DNA from: Chrysochromulina tobinii
Lineage: Eukaryota; Haptophyta; Prymnesiales; Chrysochromulinaceae
Direction of reading: 5' to 3'
DNA length: 42,705 nt
NCBI GenBank assembly: GCA_001275005.1
Contig: JWZX01002967.1
Coordinates: 1-42,705 of the forward strand
The translations under genes and the position numbers were made by a program. Shown here one piece after another: positions 16,479-25,197 of this stretch (the first letter of the stretch is position 1; each line of letters opens with the position of its first letter). Below the pieces are notes generated by a model. The model saw nothing but the letters and a program-made list of their open reading frames with translations. It was not told the origin of the DNA and did no database searches.

Positions 16479-18079
16479 ATGATTGGAAACTATCCACCAT
16501 TACAGCGCGCTCGGAAGGTGAAGAAGTACTGCACAGTACAGCTGAGAACCTCGTTGCCTCCGGTGCCACCACGAATGGCGACCAATCAGCCGACGAATAC
16601 CGTGCAACCTGAGGGCAGCCTGAGACCCAGTATTGAAACCGAACCAGCCAGAGCCAGCAGCTCCAAGAAAAGTTTCACAGTGCCCGGCGGGTACCTCAAG
16701 GGCGTCTACGACGGTGTGCTGCTCTCGACCGACCTAGAGCCGGACGATGCGGTTGCCATCAAGCTGCTCGCACCGGAGCTGCGCGGCGTGCCCATGCTCG
16801 TCGTCGTCGGTCAGGGCCCTAGCGACAAGACACAGCTCGCTGTGCAGATGCTGGCTGCATACGACATCGGGAGCTCGGCTCGGGTCGTGCAGGGGCAGAC
16901 GTCGGAGGTGCCGTTCCCGACCCAAATGATCGACCTCTATGCCTCCGCCTCCTCCTCCTCTGCTATCCTGAAACCCGAGATAGTCGCCGGCGGCGACGCG
17001 GCCGCGCTGACGGCCGACTTTTTGGCGAGGTGCAGCGCACCCTTCGCGCTGCTGCTGAAGCCACCGCATGAGATGGCCAACCTCGACACGACAATACTCG
17101 GCAAGACCACGGCTGCCGTGTACGGCTCGTTCAACCTGGCCACCTTCCGCGCGGCGCTCCCCGCCAGCCTGAGTGAAGAGGAGAAACTCTTGCGCCAGGA
17201 GGCGCTGCTACACAGTTTCAAGTTGGCCCTGTGGGTCGAACGCTCTCTTTCCGTCGGCCGCGACAGCGTGCTCGAATCCGAAAAGTTCGACGGCGGCGGC
17301 AAGAAACTCTGGGATTGCCTCCTCGCGGACAAGGAGCTCGTGGGCATGATCGGCGCGTGGAACGCTCAGACACTCAAAACCTTCGCCCCCAAGGTCTCCA
17401 AGGGGATGAACGAGATCAAGGCCATCTGCGACAAGTCCACTGTAGGACCCGATGCGACGAGTCCACTGTGGCCAGAATTACTTGTCTTGCTCGAAGGAAT
17501 CGATAAGAAGGTTCAGGTGATGAAGTCGATCACCAAGTGCAAGGGAAGCCAGGTGTGTGCCGCGCTATCCCCGCCGCAGGCCCGCGCGATATGCCGCCCC
17601 CGGGTGACATGCCGGCCATGGCCACGTTTCCTTGCACATTCCTTGCCTCTCTCATTCCCTCGTGCCCTTGCCTCGGACCCATTCGCCTCGGGGGTGTGCA
17701 GGTCTGCCATGCCGATACGCTCGTGGCCGCTCTGCTGCTCGACGATAAGGATGCTCTCTTGCCGTACACGAAAAAGTGCCGTGCGAGCCACGATGCGCAG
17801 CTCAAGCCCAAACCGGTCCTCGACGGGTGCGAAGATAGCCGTTTGGCGGTGCTTATGGCTCCAGAGGCGCAAAGGGACGATCTCGAGGCCGCGTCCATTG
17901 GCGTCCTCGCCGCTTGTACCGCTTGCCAGATGTCGCCAGATAGTCCTCGCACGCCCATCTCGCGCGTCGCATCGAACAAGGGGACGTCCGGGCGCGACCT
18001 GCTCCGCGACTCACTGAAACCGTCTCGAGCGGCCAGTGCAGCGGTCTCTGCAACTTCAGATGAGGAAGCCCTCAATTGA
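16479..18079 (+). CDS. Nucleoside hydrolase-like protein
   Basis: Exons 16479-17552 and 17702-18079 join in phase 0 to give 483 residues; an in-frame ATG at 16575 is an alternative start. The calcium-binding N-terminal motif of inosine-uridine nucleoside hydrolases (DTDPGxDD) appears as LLSTDLEPDDAVAI near residue 85: the first Asp is Ser, the others remain, which is closer to the TD-EPDD form of distant bacterial relatives. The splice creates the C-terminal catalytic-type segment VCHADTLVAALLLDD, equivalent to the His-Asp helix of the family, which supports both the fold and the intron. Family enzymes cleave the N-glycosidic bond of ribonucleosides; substrate here unknown. The N-terminal 65 residues are Ser/Pro-rich, and so is the C-terminal tail. 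Confidence 0.75.
17553..17701 (+). other. Spliceosomal intron (149 bp, phase 0)
   Basis: GT-AG intron (GTGTGTGCC ... GGTGTGCAG) in the nucleoside hydrolase-like gene. Pyrimidine-rich sequence precedes the acceptor. CAGGT occurs at both junctions. Removal joins SQ to VCHADT and restores the family motif. Confidence 0.8.
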
Positions 18080-19018
18080 AACCATGGGGACGGTGGATTG
18101 CCAGCAGGGAATGGAGGGCTGGTACGACGCAGCGGTATGTGGGCTTGTCCGGGAAGTTGTGGGGGTGTACAGCGTATCATCTATCATGTGTGTCCCTGAG
18201 ATTGGGATCCGCCCCCTTGACCCAAGGGGGAGTGGTCTACTATTTTTCATGTTCGTCCATACGCCGCGGCCCGGCGCGCCCGCCCAACCGCCGTACCAAT
18301 TGGATGCGCCGTACACCTGTTTGGGAACTCAATGCCCTGTGCGACCGAGGGGTTCTCCCGCGGAGTGCGGACGAGCGTCACCATCATCCTGTTACCGCTG
18401 TTAGCTGTTTGCAGTTTGGTTCTTCTGTCCCCTTGTGCGAGCGCGCCCGTCTTTCGCCCGTCTCACCTTGCAGCTTGCTGGTCCTTGCTGGAGGTCGGAT
18501 CTGGTGCAAAGTCGAATTCCGCATTACCATTAGCCATTACGCTTTACGGGCGCCCCGGATGAGCTGATTAGGCATCCTTGTTCTCCGAGGCATCAGCAAC
18601 AGGGAACAGGGGAACAGCATGCCCATGCGCTAACGATCGACACGTCCTGGTCGACGTCCTGGCGAATCTCCCCTGGAACTATCTCCCCGCTCGCAGTCCC
18701 AGGTCCATCCGTGTCTTTTTACTTTTAACCGGGCCCTTCGCGCTCCCGTGCTCCGTCAGGAACGCTTTTAGCCTTTTAGCTTTTACCAACCTAGATCCTA
18801 GTACTTGACTCTCCCGGCGTCCCGCCCCTCTGTGACTGTGTCGGAGATGCAGTGTCGGTCCACCCTGGTGTGTTCGTGTTTGTCTGCGCCCTCCACGTTG
18901 TGTCTCCACGAGACCTGTGGTCGTACTTGGCGATATGGCAACTTAACGTGAACGTGAACAGTACGGACCCCGGAATTCGTCAGAGGACTCAGTGGAGGGC
19001 AGACGGCTAAGGCGGATC
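18080..19018. other. Intergenic stretch
   Basis: About 940 bp between two plus-strand genes. It contains TTTTAGCCTTTTAGCTTTTA near 18766-18785 and several short frames that look like chance. Nothing else is supported. Confidence 0.6.
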
Positions 19019-20581
19019 ATGTTCGCACATGTTCTCCTCCGACGCACGGTGCTCGGATCCACCGCCGTGCGGAGCTGCTCTGCTACAGCGCAATTGTATG
19101 CTGCCCGTCGCATGCTGTCCGACCAGCGGCTCGTTGCGGCCGTCCACGACGTAGGGCCGAAGGTTCGTTACACGGCACATGACGTCGGAGGCGTGCCCGA
19201 GCTCCTCGACGCTCCTCTGCCGGAAGAGAAGCCGATGCAACCGTGGGAGCTTGAATGCCATGCCCTCTTTGCCATCCTGTCCAAGGATGGCATACTGAAA
19301 ACTGACATGCTGCGTCGCGCTGTGGAGTCGCTGCCCCTGCACGCGCACGAGGAGTGGGGCTACTATGAGAGGTGGTCAGCTGCGATGGCGAATCTGCTTC
19401 GCGAGGAAGGGCACTTGCAGCCCGGTCAGCTTGAGGCGGAGCTCGTCGCCGACGATGACGGCGCCACGGAAGAGTCGCCACCACGTTTTGCGCCAGGCGA
19501 CGCCGTTTTGGTGCGCCGCGAGGAGCTCCGCCGCACGGCGTGGCGAGCCCCCCACCTTCGCACGCCGGGCTACATATTCGGCTGTCACGGGTTGATCGAG
19601 CGGCACTGCGGTGCGTTCGCTGATCCAAGCCTGCTTGCCTTTGGCGTGCGCCCCGTGGGCCAGCAGCATCTGTACCGCGTGCGATTCCGCCAGAGCGATC
19701 TGTGGCCAGAGCAGCTGGATGAGCTCGACGACACAGTGGATGTTGAGATTTATGAGTCTTGGCTGGAGCCCGTACCGGCGGAGGGGATGCACGAGAGGCC
19801 GCGCGAGACGGTGATGCGCCACCTGGATGGTGCGGCACCCCCCCACGCGTCCGGTGCGGACTGCGCCGGCGCGCCAGGCGCGCCAGGCGCAAAGCATGGC
19901 CACGTACACGCCCACGACGACGCCGACGGTCATGAGCACGAGCATGGGCACGATCACATGTCACGCACCGAGGCTGAGAGAGTGGCGATCGCCGCCGAGG
20001 GTGCGCCGCGGCCGGGCGAGCGCGTGCATGCGGCACTCGTGCGGATCTGCTTGCAGCGCGGTCTCGTCCATCGTGAGCGGTTGCGCGCCGTGATGAGCGC
20101 GATTGAGACTGCTGGGGTCGAGCTACACGGTGCGCGGCTCGTCGCGCGTGCGTGGGCAGATTCGGCCTTCCGCCAACGGCTGCTGGCCAACGGCAACGCT
20201 GCGGCACTCGAGCTTGGAATCGTCGCCTCCAATCCGAACGCGCCGACCGAGCTCTGTGTGGTTGCGAGCGACGCACACGTGCACAATCTCATCGTCTGCA
20301 CGCTCTGCAGCTGCTATCCGGCGGCGTTGCTTGGGCCGTCGCCGACCTGGTACAAGAGCCGCAGCTACCGCGCGCGGGCGGTGCGCCGGCCCCGCGAGCT
20401 GCTGCGCAACGAGTTCGGGCTCGAGGTGCCCGCGAACGTGGCACTGCGCGTGCACGACTCAACGGCCGACCTGCGCTACATGGTGCTGCCTGCTCGGCCT
20501 CCGGGCACCGAGGGCTGGTCGGAGGAGCAACTGCGCAACCTCGTCACGCGCGACGGGATGCTCGGCGTGGCCAAGGTTTGA
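19019..20581 (+). CDS. Fused beta-alpha nitrile hydratase, cobalt type
   Basis: Encodes 520 residues with no intron. Residues about 30-270 match the bacterial nitrile hydratase beta subunit (VHDVGPKVRY, YYERWSAAMANLL, FAPGDAVLV, GLIERHCGAFADP, QHLYRVRFRQSDLW). A His/Asp/Glu-rich linker follows at about 300-315, then the alpha subunit at about 325-520, with the metal-binding motif VCTLCSCYPAALLG and PSPTWYKSRSYRARAVRRPR. Thr in VCTLCSC is the mark of cobalt-type enzymes; the second and third Cys are normally oxidised to sulfinate/sulfenate. The enzyme hydrates nitriles to amides. The beta-linker-alpha layout is the eukaryotic form known from Monosiga. The leader after Met1 (FAHVLLRRTVLGSTAVRS) has Arg and hydroxyl residues and no acids, like a mitochondrial presequence. 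The ATG at 19019 was chosen for this; the frame opens at 18992. Confidence 0.92.
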   Translation: MFAHVLLRRTVLGSTAVRSCSATAQLYAARRMLSDQRLVAAVHDVGPKVRYTAHDVGGVPELLDAPLPEEKPMQPWELECHALFAILSKDGILKTDMLRRAVESLPLHAHEEWGYYERWSAAMANLLREEGHLQPGQLEAELVADDDGATEESPPRFAPGDAVLVRREELRRTAWRAPHLRTPGYIFGCHGLIERHCGAFADPSLLAFGVRPVGQQHLYRVRFRQSDLWPEQLDELDDTVDVEIYESWLEPVPAEGMHERPRETVMRHLDGAAPPHASGADCAGAPGAPGAKHGHVHAHDDADGHEHEHGHDHMSRTEAERVAIAAEGAPRPGERVHAALVRICLQRGLVHRERLRAVMSAIETAGVELHGARLVARAWADSAFRQRLLANGNAAALELGIVASNPNAPTELCVVASDAHVHNLIVCTLCSCYPAALLGPSPTWYKSRSYRARAVRRPRELLRNEFGLEVPANVALRVHDSTADLRYMVLPARPPGTEGWSEEQLRNLVTRDGMLGVAKV

Positions 20582-21022
20582 GGAGTGAGCGAAATGATGG
20601 CGCTTCAGATGTCAATTTGTCGATGTTTCGCCGCGGGCCCCGGTGTGTTGTGCCATAGCGGTGCCAGTGGGCCTCAGAGCGCCCACTGTGTGTGTTACCA
20701 TTTTCTTCCATCCGAGCACGTTCGACGTTGTTCGTTTTTTTGGAACCTGTCTTAGGCAAATCGACGTACGACGACACGAAAGGGCAAAATGTGTCCGTGG
20801 CAGTGAAATCTGGCGAAATTACATAATGAAGCTACAACATATAGGTTCTTGCAGACCATGGCATACGTGCCAAGATCGGTTGGACGTGCATGCATGATTC
20901 AAAAGCATGCGGAGTCGACCTTCGTAAACGTGTCAGGTGACGACGTTTTATCTCGCGAACGCGCCCCAATCCGCGCGTATCCGCCCGTGGTCGGCTAGGA
21001 GTCGACCAACACCAGTCCGCCA
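20582..21022. other. Intergenic stretch
   Basis: About 440 bp between the nitrile hydratase and the glycosyltransferase-sulfotransferase gene. It includes AT-rich sequence around 20815-20850. No gene is supported. Confidence 0.6.
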
Positions 21023-23710
21023 ATGTCCCGCCAAGCCGCGGCGTCCGACGACGCGGCGGAAGAAGAGCGCCCCTTGTTGTCCCGCCAAGCCGCGGCGTCG
21101 ACCGACGACGCGGCGGAAGAAGAGCGGCGCCGTATCGCGGGCATCTTGTTGCAGGCGCGCGTCGAGGACCCAAACCCGATCATTCGGCTTCTGATGGAGT
21201 CACACATCACAGCAGCAGACCTTACCAGTGTGGACGATGTTCGCGCGGAGGCGATGCTCCAGAAAGCTGGCGTAGTCATCGGTGACTGCCACAAGATCAT
21301 GCGCATACTGCGCGGGTTCCATCATGGCCAGATTCAGAGCCCGCGCACGAGCGCCGCGGCCGGCATCTCGGCACTCTGCGATAGCCTGTGCTGCTGCTGC
21401 ATCGCCATGCCCAAGTGTCTGTGCTCAGCATGTTCTCGCAGCGCGTCAGGTTCGGCCGCCGCGGTGAGCCCGGCGCGGCCGACCATCAAATACATGCTCA
21501 TCGTGTACTCGACGACGGTACTCATCGTCGCACTCGCCGCGCTCAGCTTCTTCCTGCCGGCGGTGCTCTTTCAGGTGCGTAGCAACCACCTACGGATCGG
21601 TGGGCGCAAGGTAGAGCCAGCGCAGGCGAACTTTGTCATGCCACACGTCGGCCGTACGCTCTACGGCGGCAGTACGAGCGGCGGCGACGCGCGCGGTTGG
21701 GGCAGCGCCGCCGCGCGCTCCGCGCGCCACGGCGAGGTGATGATGGTGACGGCGAACCAGCCCCTGCCGTGCACGACACGGCGCGGCGACTGGATCATGG
21801 AGCTGGCGCTGCGCAACAAGCTCATGTACGCGACGCTACACGACTACAAGACGTGGTGGTCGACGGAGCTCGTGTCGGCATGGGACCTCGAGGCGGCGTG
21901 GAATAAGATCCCGCTGCTCTACATCCTGATGCACTCCGAGTCGCCGGTGACGCAGGGCATCGAGTGGCTTCTATGGATGGATGACGACGCCATCTTCACC
22001 GATATGAACTTCACGTTTCCTTTCGACGACTACGATGCACAGGGCATCAACCTCGTCATCTGGGGCGATCCGCAGCGCGTCTTCCGCGCGAACGACATCC
22101 AGGGCCTCAACACGGGCGTCTTCCTGCTGCGCAAGTGCGAATGGTCACGCCAGTTGATGGCCGAGGTGGCCGCGCTCGCCACACCCTCGATCCGGCGCCA
22201 GATTGGCAACAAGGGGCGCATCGCCGAGCAGGGCGCGCTCACGTGGGTGCTCCACTCGCAGAGTGCCAAGTGGAAGGACAGGGTGCAGCTCGAGCGCAAT
22301 TTCACCATGAACGGCAACTGGATGGATTACGCAGGGAAGTGGGTCAAGGGCCAAAAGACGCTGGTCGCGCCCGTTTGGGGCAACGACAAGATCCCCTTCG
22401 TCGTGCAGTACGCGGGCTGCCAAATGTGTCGTGGCCACTCGGAGAATGGCTCGTGGCACGACCAGGGCGTGCGCAAGTGCCATTCGGCCTTCCTCGAGGC
22501 GTATACATTTGGAGACGACCAGGTGCTCTCATCCATCGGGCTGCGCCACCTGTCGATGGAGACGCACCTCGTGCGCGCGAACGAGGGCACCGAGCTGTAC
22601 CAGCGCCATCTGCGCATGACGCGCTGCCTGCCGCGCTTCCTGGTCATCGGTACCCAAAAGGGCGGCACCTCGTCCTTCCACTGGCTGCTCAAGGAGGGCT
22701 GGCACCAGGGAGTGCAGGTCAACAACGGCGAGAAGGAGATCCACTACTTTAGCTGGGACGACAACTTCCGCAAGGGGCCGCTCGAGTATCAGAAGCGGTT
22801 CGACGGCAGCGGCGAGCGGCTCGGCGAGTGTACTGGGGAGCGAGTGCGCGGCGAGGTGTCGGCGACTTACCTTGACTATCCAAAAGCGGCAGAGCGCGCC
22901 GCTCAGCTCCTGCCAGGCGCGAAGATCGTGATGCTCCTACGAGAGCCAGTCTCGCGCCTCGTCTCGTCCTTCAACATGAAGTGGCAGGTCGAGATCTGCG
23001 GCAAGCTCACGTGGACGCGCTCCGACTGCTACAACGGCATCACCTCGGTGCGCCTCATTAACGAGAACTCGGTCGCCTCCAAGCAGCGTCTCGCCGCGCT
23101 CGCCGTGTGGAATAAGTGTAACGTCGAGAAGAAGCGACTCGACACCGATTGTCTACGCAACGACTTCGTGGCGAAGCTGACCGAGAGGATCGACGCAGAG
23201 GTGGCGCGGCTTGACGGGTGTGCGCGCTCCAACCACGACGACATCGTCTCGTGCCTCGGGCTGACCGCCCTCGAGCAGGCGCACCTGTACGCGGAGATGG
23301 AGGACAGGAACTTCATCTGGCGCTCGATGTACGTGGACCACGTGCAGCGCTGGCTCAAGGTGTACCCACCTGAGGCGATGCTCATCGTGCCCTCCGAGGC
23401 GCTCAAAGAGGCGGAGTCGTTCAAGAAGGTCATGGGGCACTTTGCTGGGCTGCTCGGGCTGCCGCGCGCGGGCCCGCAGGTCAATAACGAACTCATCGAT
23501 AAGGCATCGCCCGCCTCAGCTGACGGCAAGGTGCACGAGAATGGGCGCTCGTACGTAGGCGAGGCGCCCGCGGACCTGACGATCCGGCTGAACAAGATCT
23601 TCTGCCCCAAGAACCAGGAGCTCGCGCAGCTGCTGCTTGACAAGAAGATGATTGGCAAGGTGGACGAGTTCCCCTGGCTCGCGACCGCACTCAAGCGGGA
23701 CGTGTGCTAA
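21023..23710 (+). CDS. GT34 glycosyltransferase-sulfotransferase fusion, membrane anchored
   Basis: Encodes 895 residues in one exon. Residues 1-40 are a duplicated SRQAAAS-DDAAEEER unit. Residues about 45-98 (IIRLLMESHITAADL ... KAGVVIGDCHKIMRILRG) have SAM-domain spacing. A Cys cluster (about 119-140) precedes one membrane segment at about 156-182. Residues about 250-480 match family GT34 (GMA12/MNN10, xyloglucan xylosyltransferase): KIPLLYILM, the metal-binding LLWMDDDAIFTDM, NLVIWGD, GLNTGVFLLRKCEWS. Residues about 533-880 are a PAPS-dependent sulfotransferase: 5'-phosphosulfate loop LVIGTQKGGTSSFHWLL and 3'-phosphate motif MLLREPVSRLVSSF. The layout implies a Golgi type II enzyme that adds a sugar and a sulfate to the same glycan. 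No stop or splice site separates the domains. Confidence 0.88.
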   Translation: MSRQAAASDDAAEEERPLLSRQAAASTDDAAEEERRRIAGILLQARVEDPNPIIRLLMESHITAADLTSVDDVRAEAMLQKAGVVIGDCHKIMRILRGFHHGQIQSPRTSAAAGISALCDSLCCCCIAMPKCLCSACSRSASGSAAAVSPARPTIKYMLIVYSTTVLIVALAALSFFLPAVLFQVRSNHLRIGGRKVEPAQANFVMPHVGRTLYGGSTSGGDARGWGSAAARSARHGEVMMVTANQPLPCTTRRGDWIMELALRNKLMYATLHDYKTWWSTELVSAWDLEAAWNKIPLLYILMHSESPVTQGIEWLLWMDDDAIFTDMNFTFPFDDYDAQGINLVIWGDPQRVFRANDIQGLNTGVFLLRKCEWSRQLMAEVAALATPSIRRQIGNKGRIAEQGALTWVLHSQSAKWKDRVQLERNFTMNGNWMDYAGKWVKGQKTLVAPVWGNDKIPFVVQYAGCQMCRGHSENGSWHDQGVRKCHSAFLEAYTFGDDQVLSSIGLRHLSMETHLVRANEGTELYQRHLRMTRCLPRFLVIGTQKGGTSSFHWLLKEGWHQGVQVNNGEKEIHYFSWDDNFRKGPLEYQKRFDGSGERLGECTGERVRGEVSATYLDYPKAAERAAQLLPGAKIVMLLREPVSRLVSSFNMKWQVEICGKLTWTRSDCYNGITSVRLINENSVASKQRLAALAVWNKCNVEKKRLDTDCLRNDFVAKLTERIDAEVARLDGCARSNHDDIVSCLGLTALEQAHLYAEMEDRNFIWRSMYVDHVQRWLKVYPPEAMLIVPSEALKEAESFKKVMGHFAGLLGLPRAGPQVNNELIDKASPASADGKVHENGRSYVGEAPADLTIRLNKIFCPKNQELAQLLLDKKMIGKVDEFPWLATALKRDVC
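21025..21126. repeat. In-gene tandem duplication (45/48 bp)
   Basis: Two near-identical copies (21025-21069 and 21079-21126), differing by one GAC insertion, encode the duplicated SRQAAAS(T)DDAAEEER at the cytosolic N-terminus of the GT34-sulfotransferase. The high DNA identity indicates a recent duplication. Confidence 0.9.
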
Positions 23711-23967
23711 CCGCTGAGCAGTATCTTTTCCCGGCCACTGTGCGCTGGTGCGTGGCGTGTCTACATTGTTCTACAAGCACAAGCTCAGATCTACACACGT
23801 GCGCTTTCAACGCCGCCAGCGCGCGCATGCTCCGTTTCTCATATGGGGTCGTGTACCGGGTAAGGTGTGTGAATTCTGAGCTGGCAGTTCCCCCTTCATC
23901 AAGGGATCTAATTTTGTAATTAGCCCGTCCGGTCTGCCGACGGTGATTCTTTCCAAGGATTCGGACA

Positions 23968-25054
23968 ATGGTGCTGTACTGGTCGCTTCTTTGGCCGTCG
24001 GCAATTGCGGTGGCCTCGGCGTCAAGGGCGGTGGCGTCGAGGGCGGTGGCACCGGCGGTGCCCTTTTTGATCCACAGATCAGCAGCAGTATCGCCGCCGC
24101 CGAGGTTGGCGGGAGCGGTCTCCAAACGTGAGGTGGTGCTCGACGACGCCAACCTGCAAGGCGTCACCATCTACGGAGCTGGCAGCTTCGAGACCGCGGA
24201 TGAGCTCGAGGCGAAACTCTTCGAGATGGGTGTCGATGTGGCATCCTGGGGCGACGGGAAGGCAAAAACGTGCGCACGCGTGCCGACCCCAGGCAGCAGT
24301 GCACTGCTCCCATCCCCGCGCACCCTGCACCCCCGACTCATTCTGCAATTCGTCGCTCGTGCGCAGGTGCAAGGCTTTGTTCACGGAGCTGGAGCTGGGC
24401 GAGTCGGTGCTGAGGTATACCGAGAGCGACGGCGTCGTGCTGCGCGAGGTACGTGTCGTCAAGGTGCGCATCCAGAGGCCCGATGCCCCCAACGAATCGC
24501 TCGTGGAGGCGCGACAGATCTTTGCCGACGGGCGCGAGCGCGCACGGGGCACGCCGCTGAGCGAGAAGGTGCTGCTGTGGGAGGGTCCGGTTGCTGCAGC
24601 CCGGCGCGGCGTGCTCGAGGAGCTCGGGCCTGCCCTCGGCCCACGCGCTTCATCAATCCTCATCGACGACGCCTCACTGACAGCGTGGGAGGAGACGCGA
24701 CAGAGCTCCTCGTCGTACCCAACCCTGGCGACGCGCTATCTGCTGCACCAGGTGGACGCGCTCGTCGCCGGCCTGCCCTCGACGGCTTTCTCCACGCTCG
24801 AGAAATGCGCCCTCACCGCCGCCGCTGCCGCCGCCGCCGGCTACAATGCCAGAGCGCTCCGCCGCCGCCATCGGCGGCTCGTCGCGTCAGCGGCACTAAC
24901 GCCCAAGCGGGTGCTCAGCGCGAGCGGGCGCCCCCTCGAGCTGCCGTGCGACCTGCGCCACGTGTGGGAATGGTGGCCCATCGAGGAGTGTGTAGCAGCG
25001 GCGGCACAAGTGCGGGCGGCTGCTTCTGTACCGCCGACCGTGGCGGCAGCGTGA
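23968..25054 (+). CDS. Nudix-like protein with plastid-type leader
   Basis: Exons 23968-24269 and 24367-25054 join in phase 2 (AC plus G gives Thr) for 329 residues. The first about 50 residues are a hydrophobic signal-like segment (MVLYWSLLWPSAIAVASAS) followed by an Ala/Arg/Val/Ser-rich, acid-free stretch, as in bipartite targeting to secondary plastids. Residues about 62-100 hold VTIYGAGSFETADELEAKL. The central region (VEARQIFADGRERARGTPLSEK, then ARRGVLEELG) keeps the E-x7-R-x3-EE-x-G spacing of a Nudix box but lacks its first Gly and one Glu. Nudix enzymes hydrolyse nucleoside-diphosphate-linked compounds; altered residues make activity uncertain. I recall similar plastid proteins in other algae, but cannot check. 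Confidence 0.6.
24270..24366 (+). other. Spliceosomal intron (97 bp, phase 2)
   Basis: GT-AG intron (GTGCGCACG ... GTGCGCAG). It bridges the two frames of the Nudix-like gene: KAKT from exon 1 joins CKALFTELELG in exon 2. GTGC begins both the intron and exon 2. Confidence 0.75.
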
Positions 25055-25197
25055 AAGCGCCTTTTGCCGCATAACGTACTTTCCAGCCAAGGTGCTTGCT
25101 GCTTGGCCATTTCGCATTTGCACAGTCTGCGCCATCCACCGGCCCACCCATGGCGACCATACAGGTTACTCTGCATACATAACGTACATGGGTTTGC

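Noticed and set aside
18332-18562. Short plus-strand frame with a hydrophobic N-terminal stretch
   Set aside because: 76 codons, overlapping other equally plausible chance frames, with no conserved motif or context.
19083-20276. 397-codon open frame on the minus strand
   Set aside because: Antisense to the nitrile hydratase gene, Arg/Pro/His-rich, no recognisable motif.
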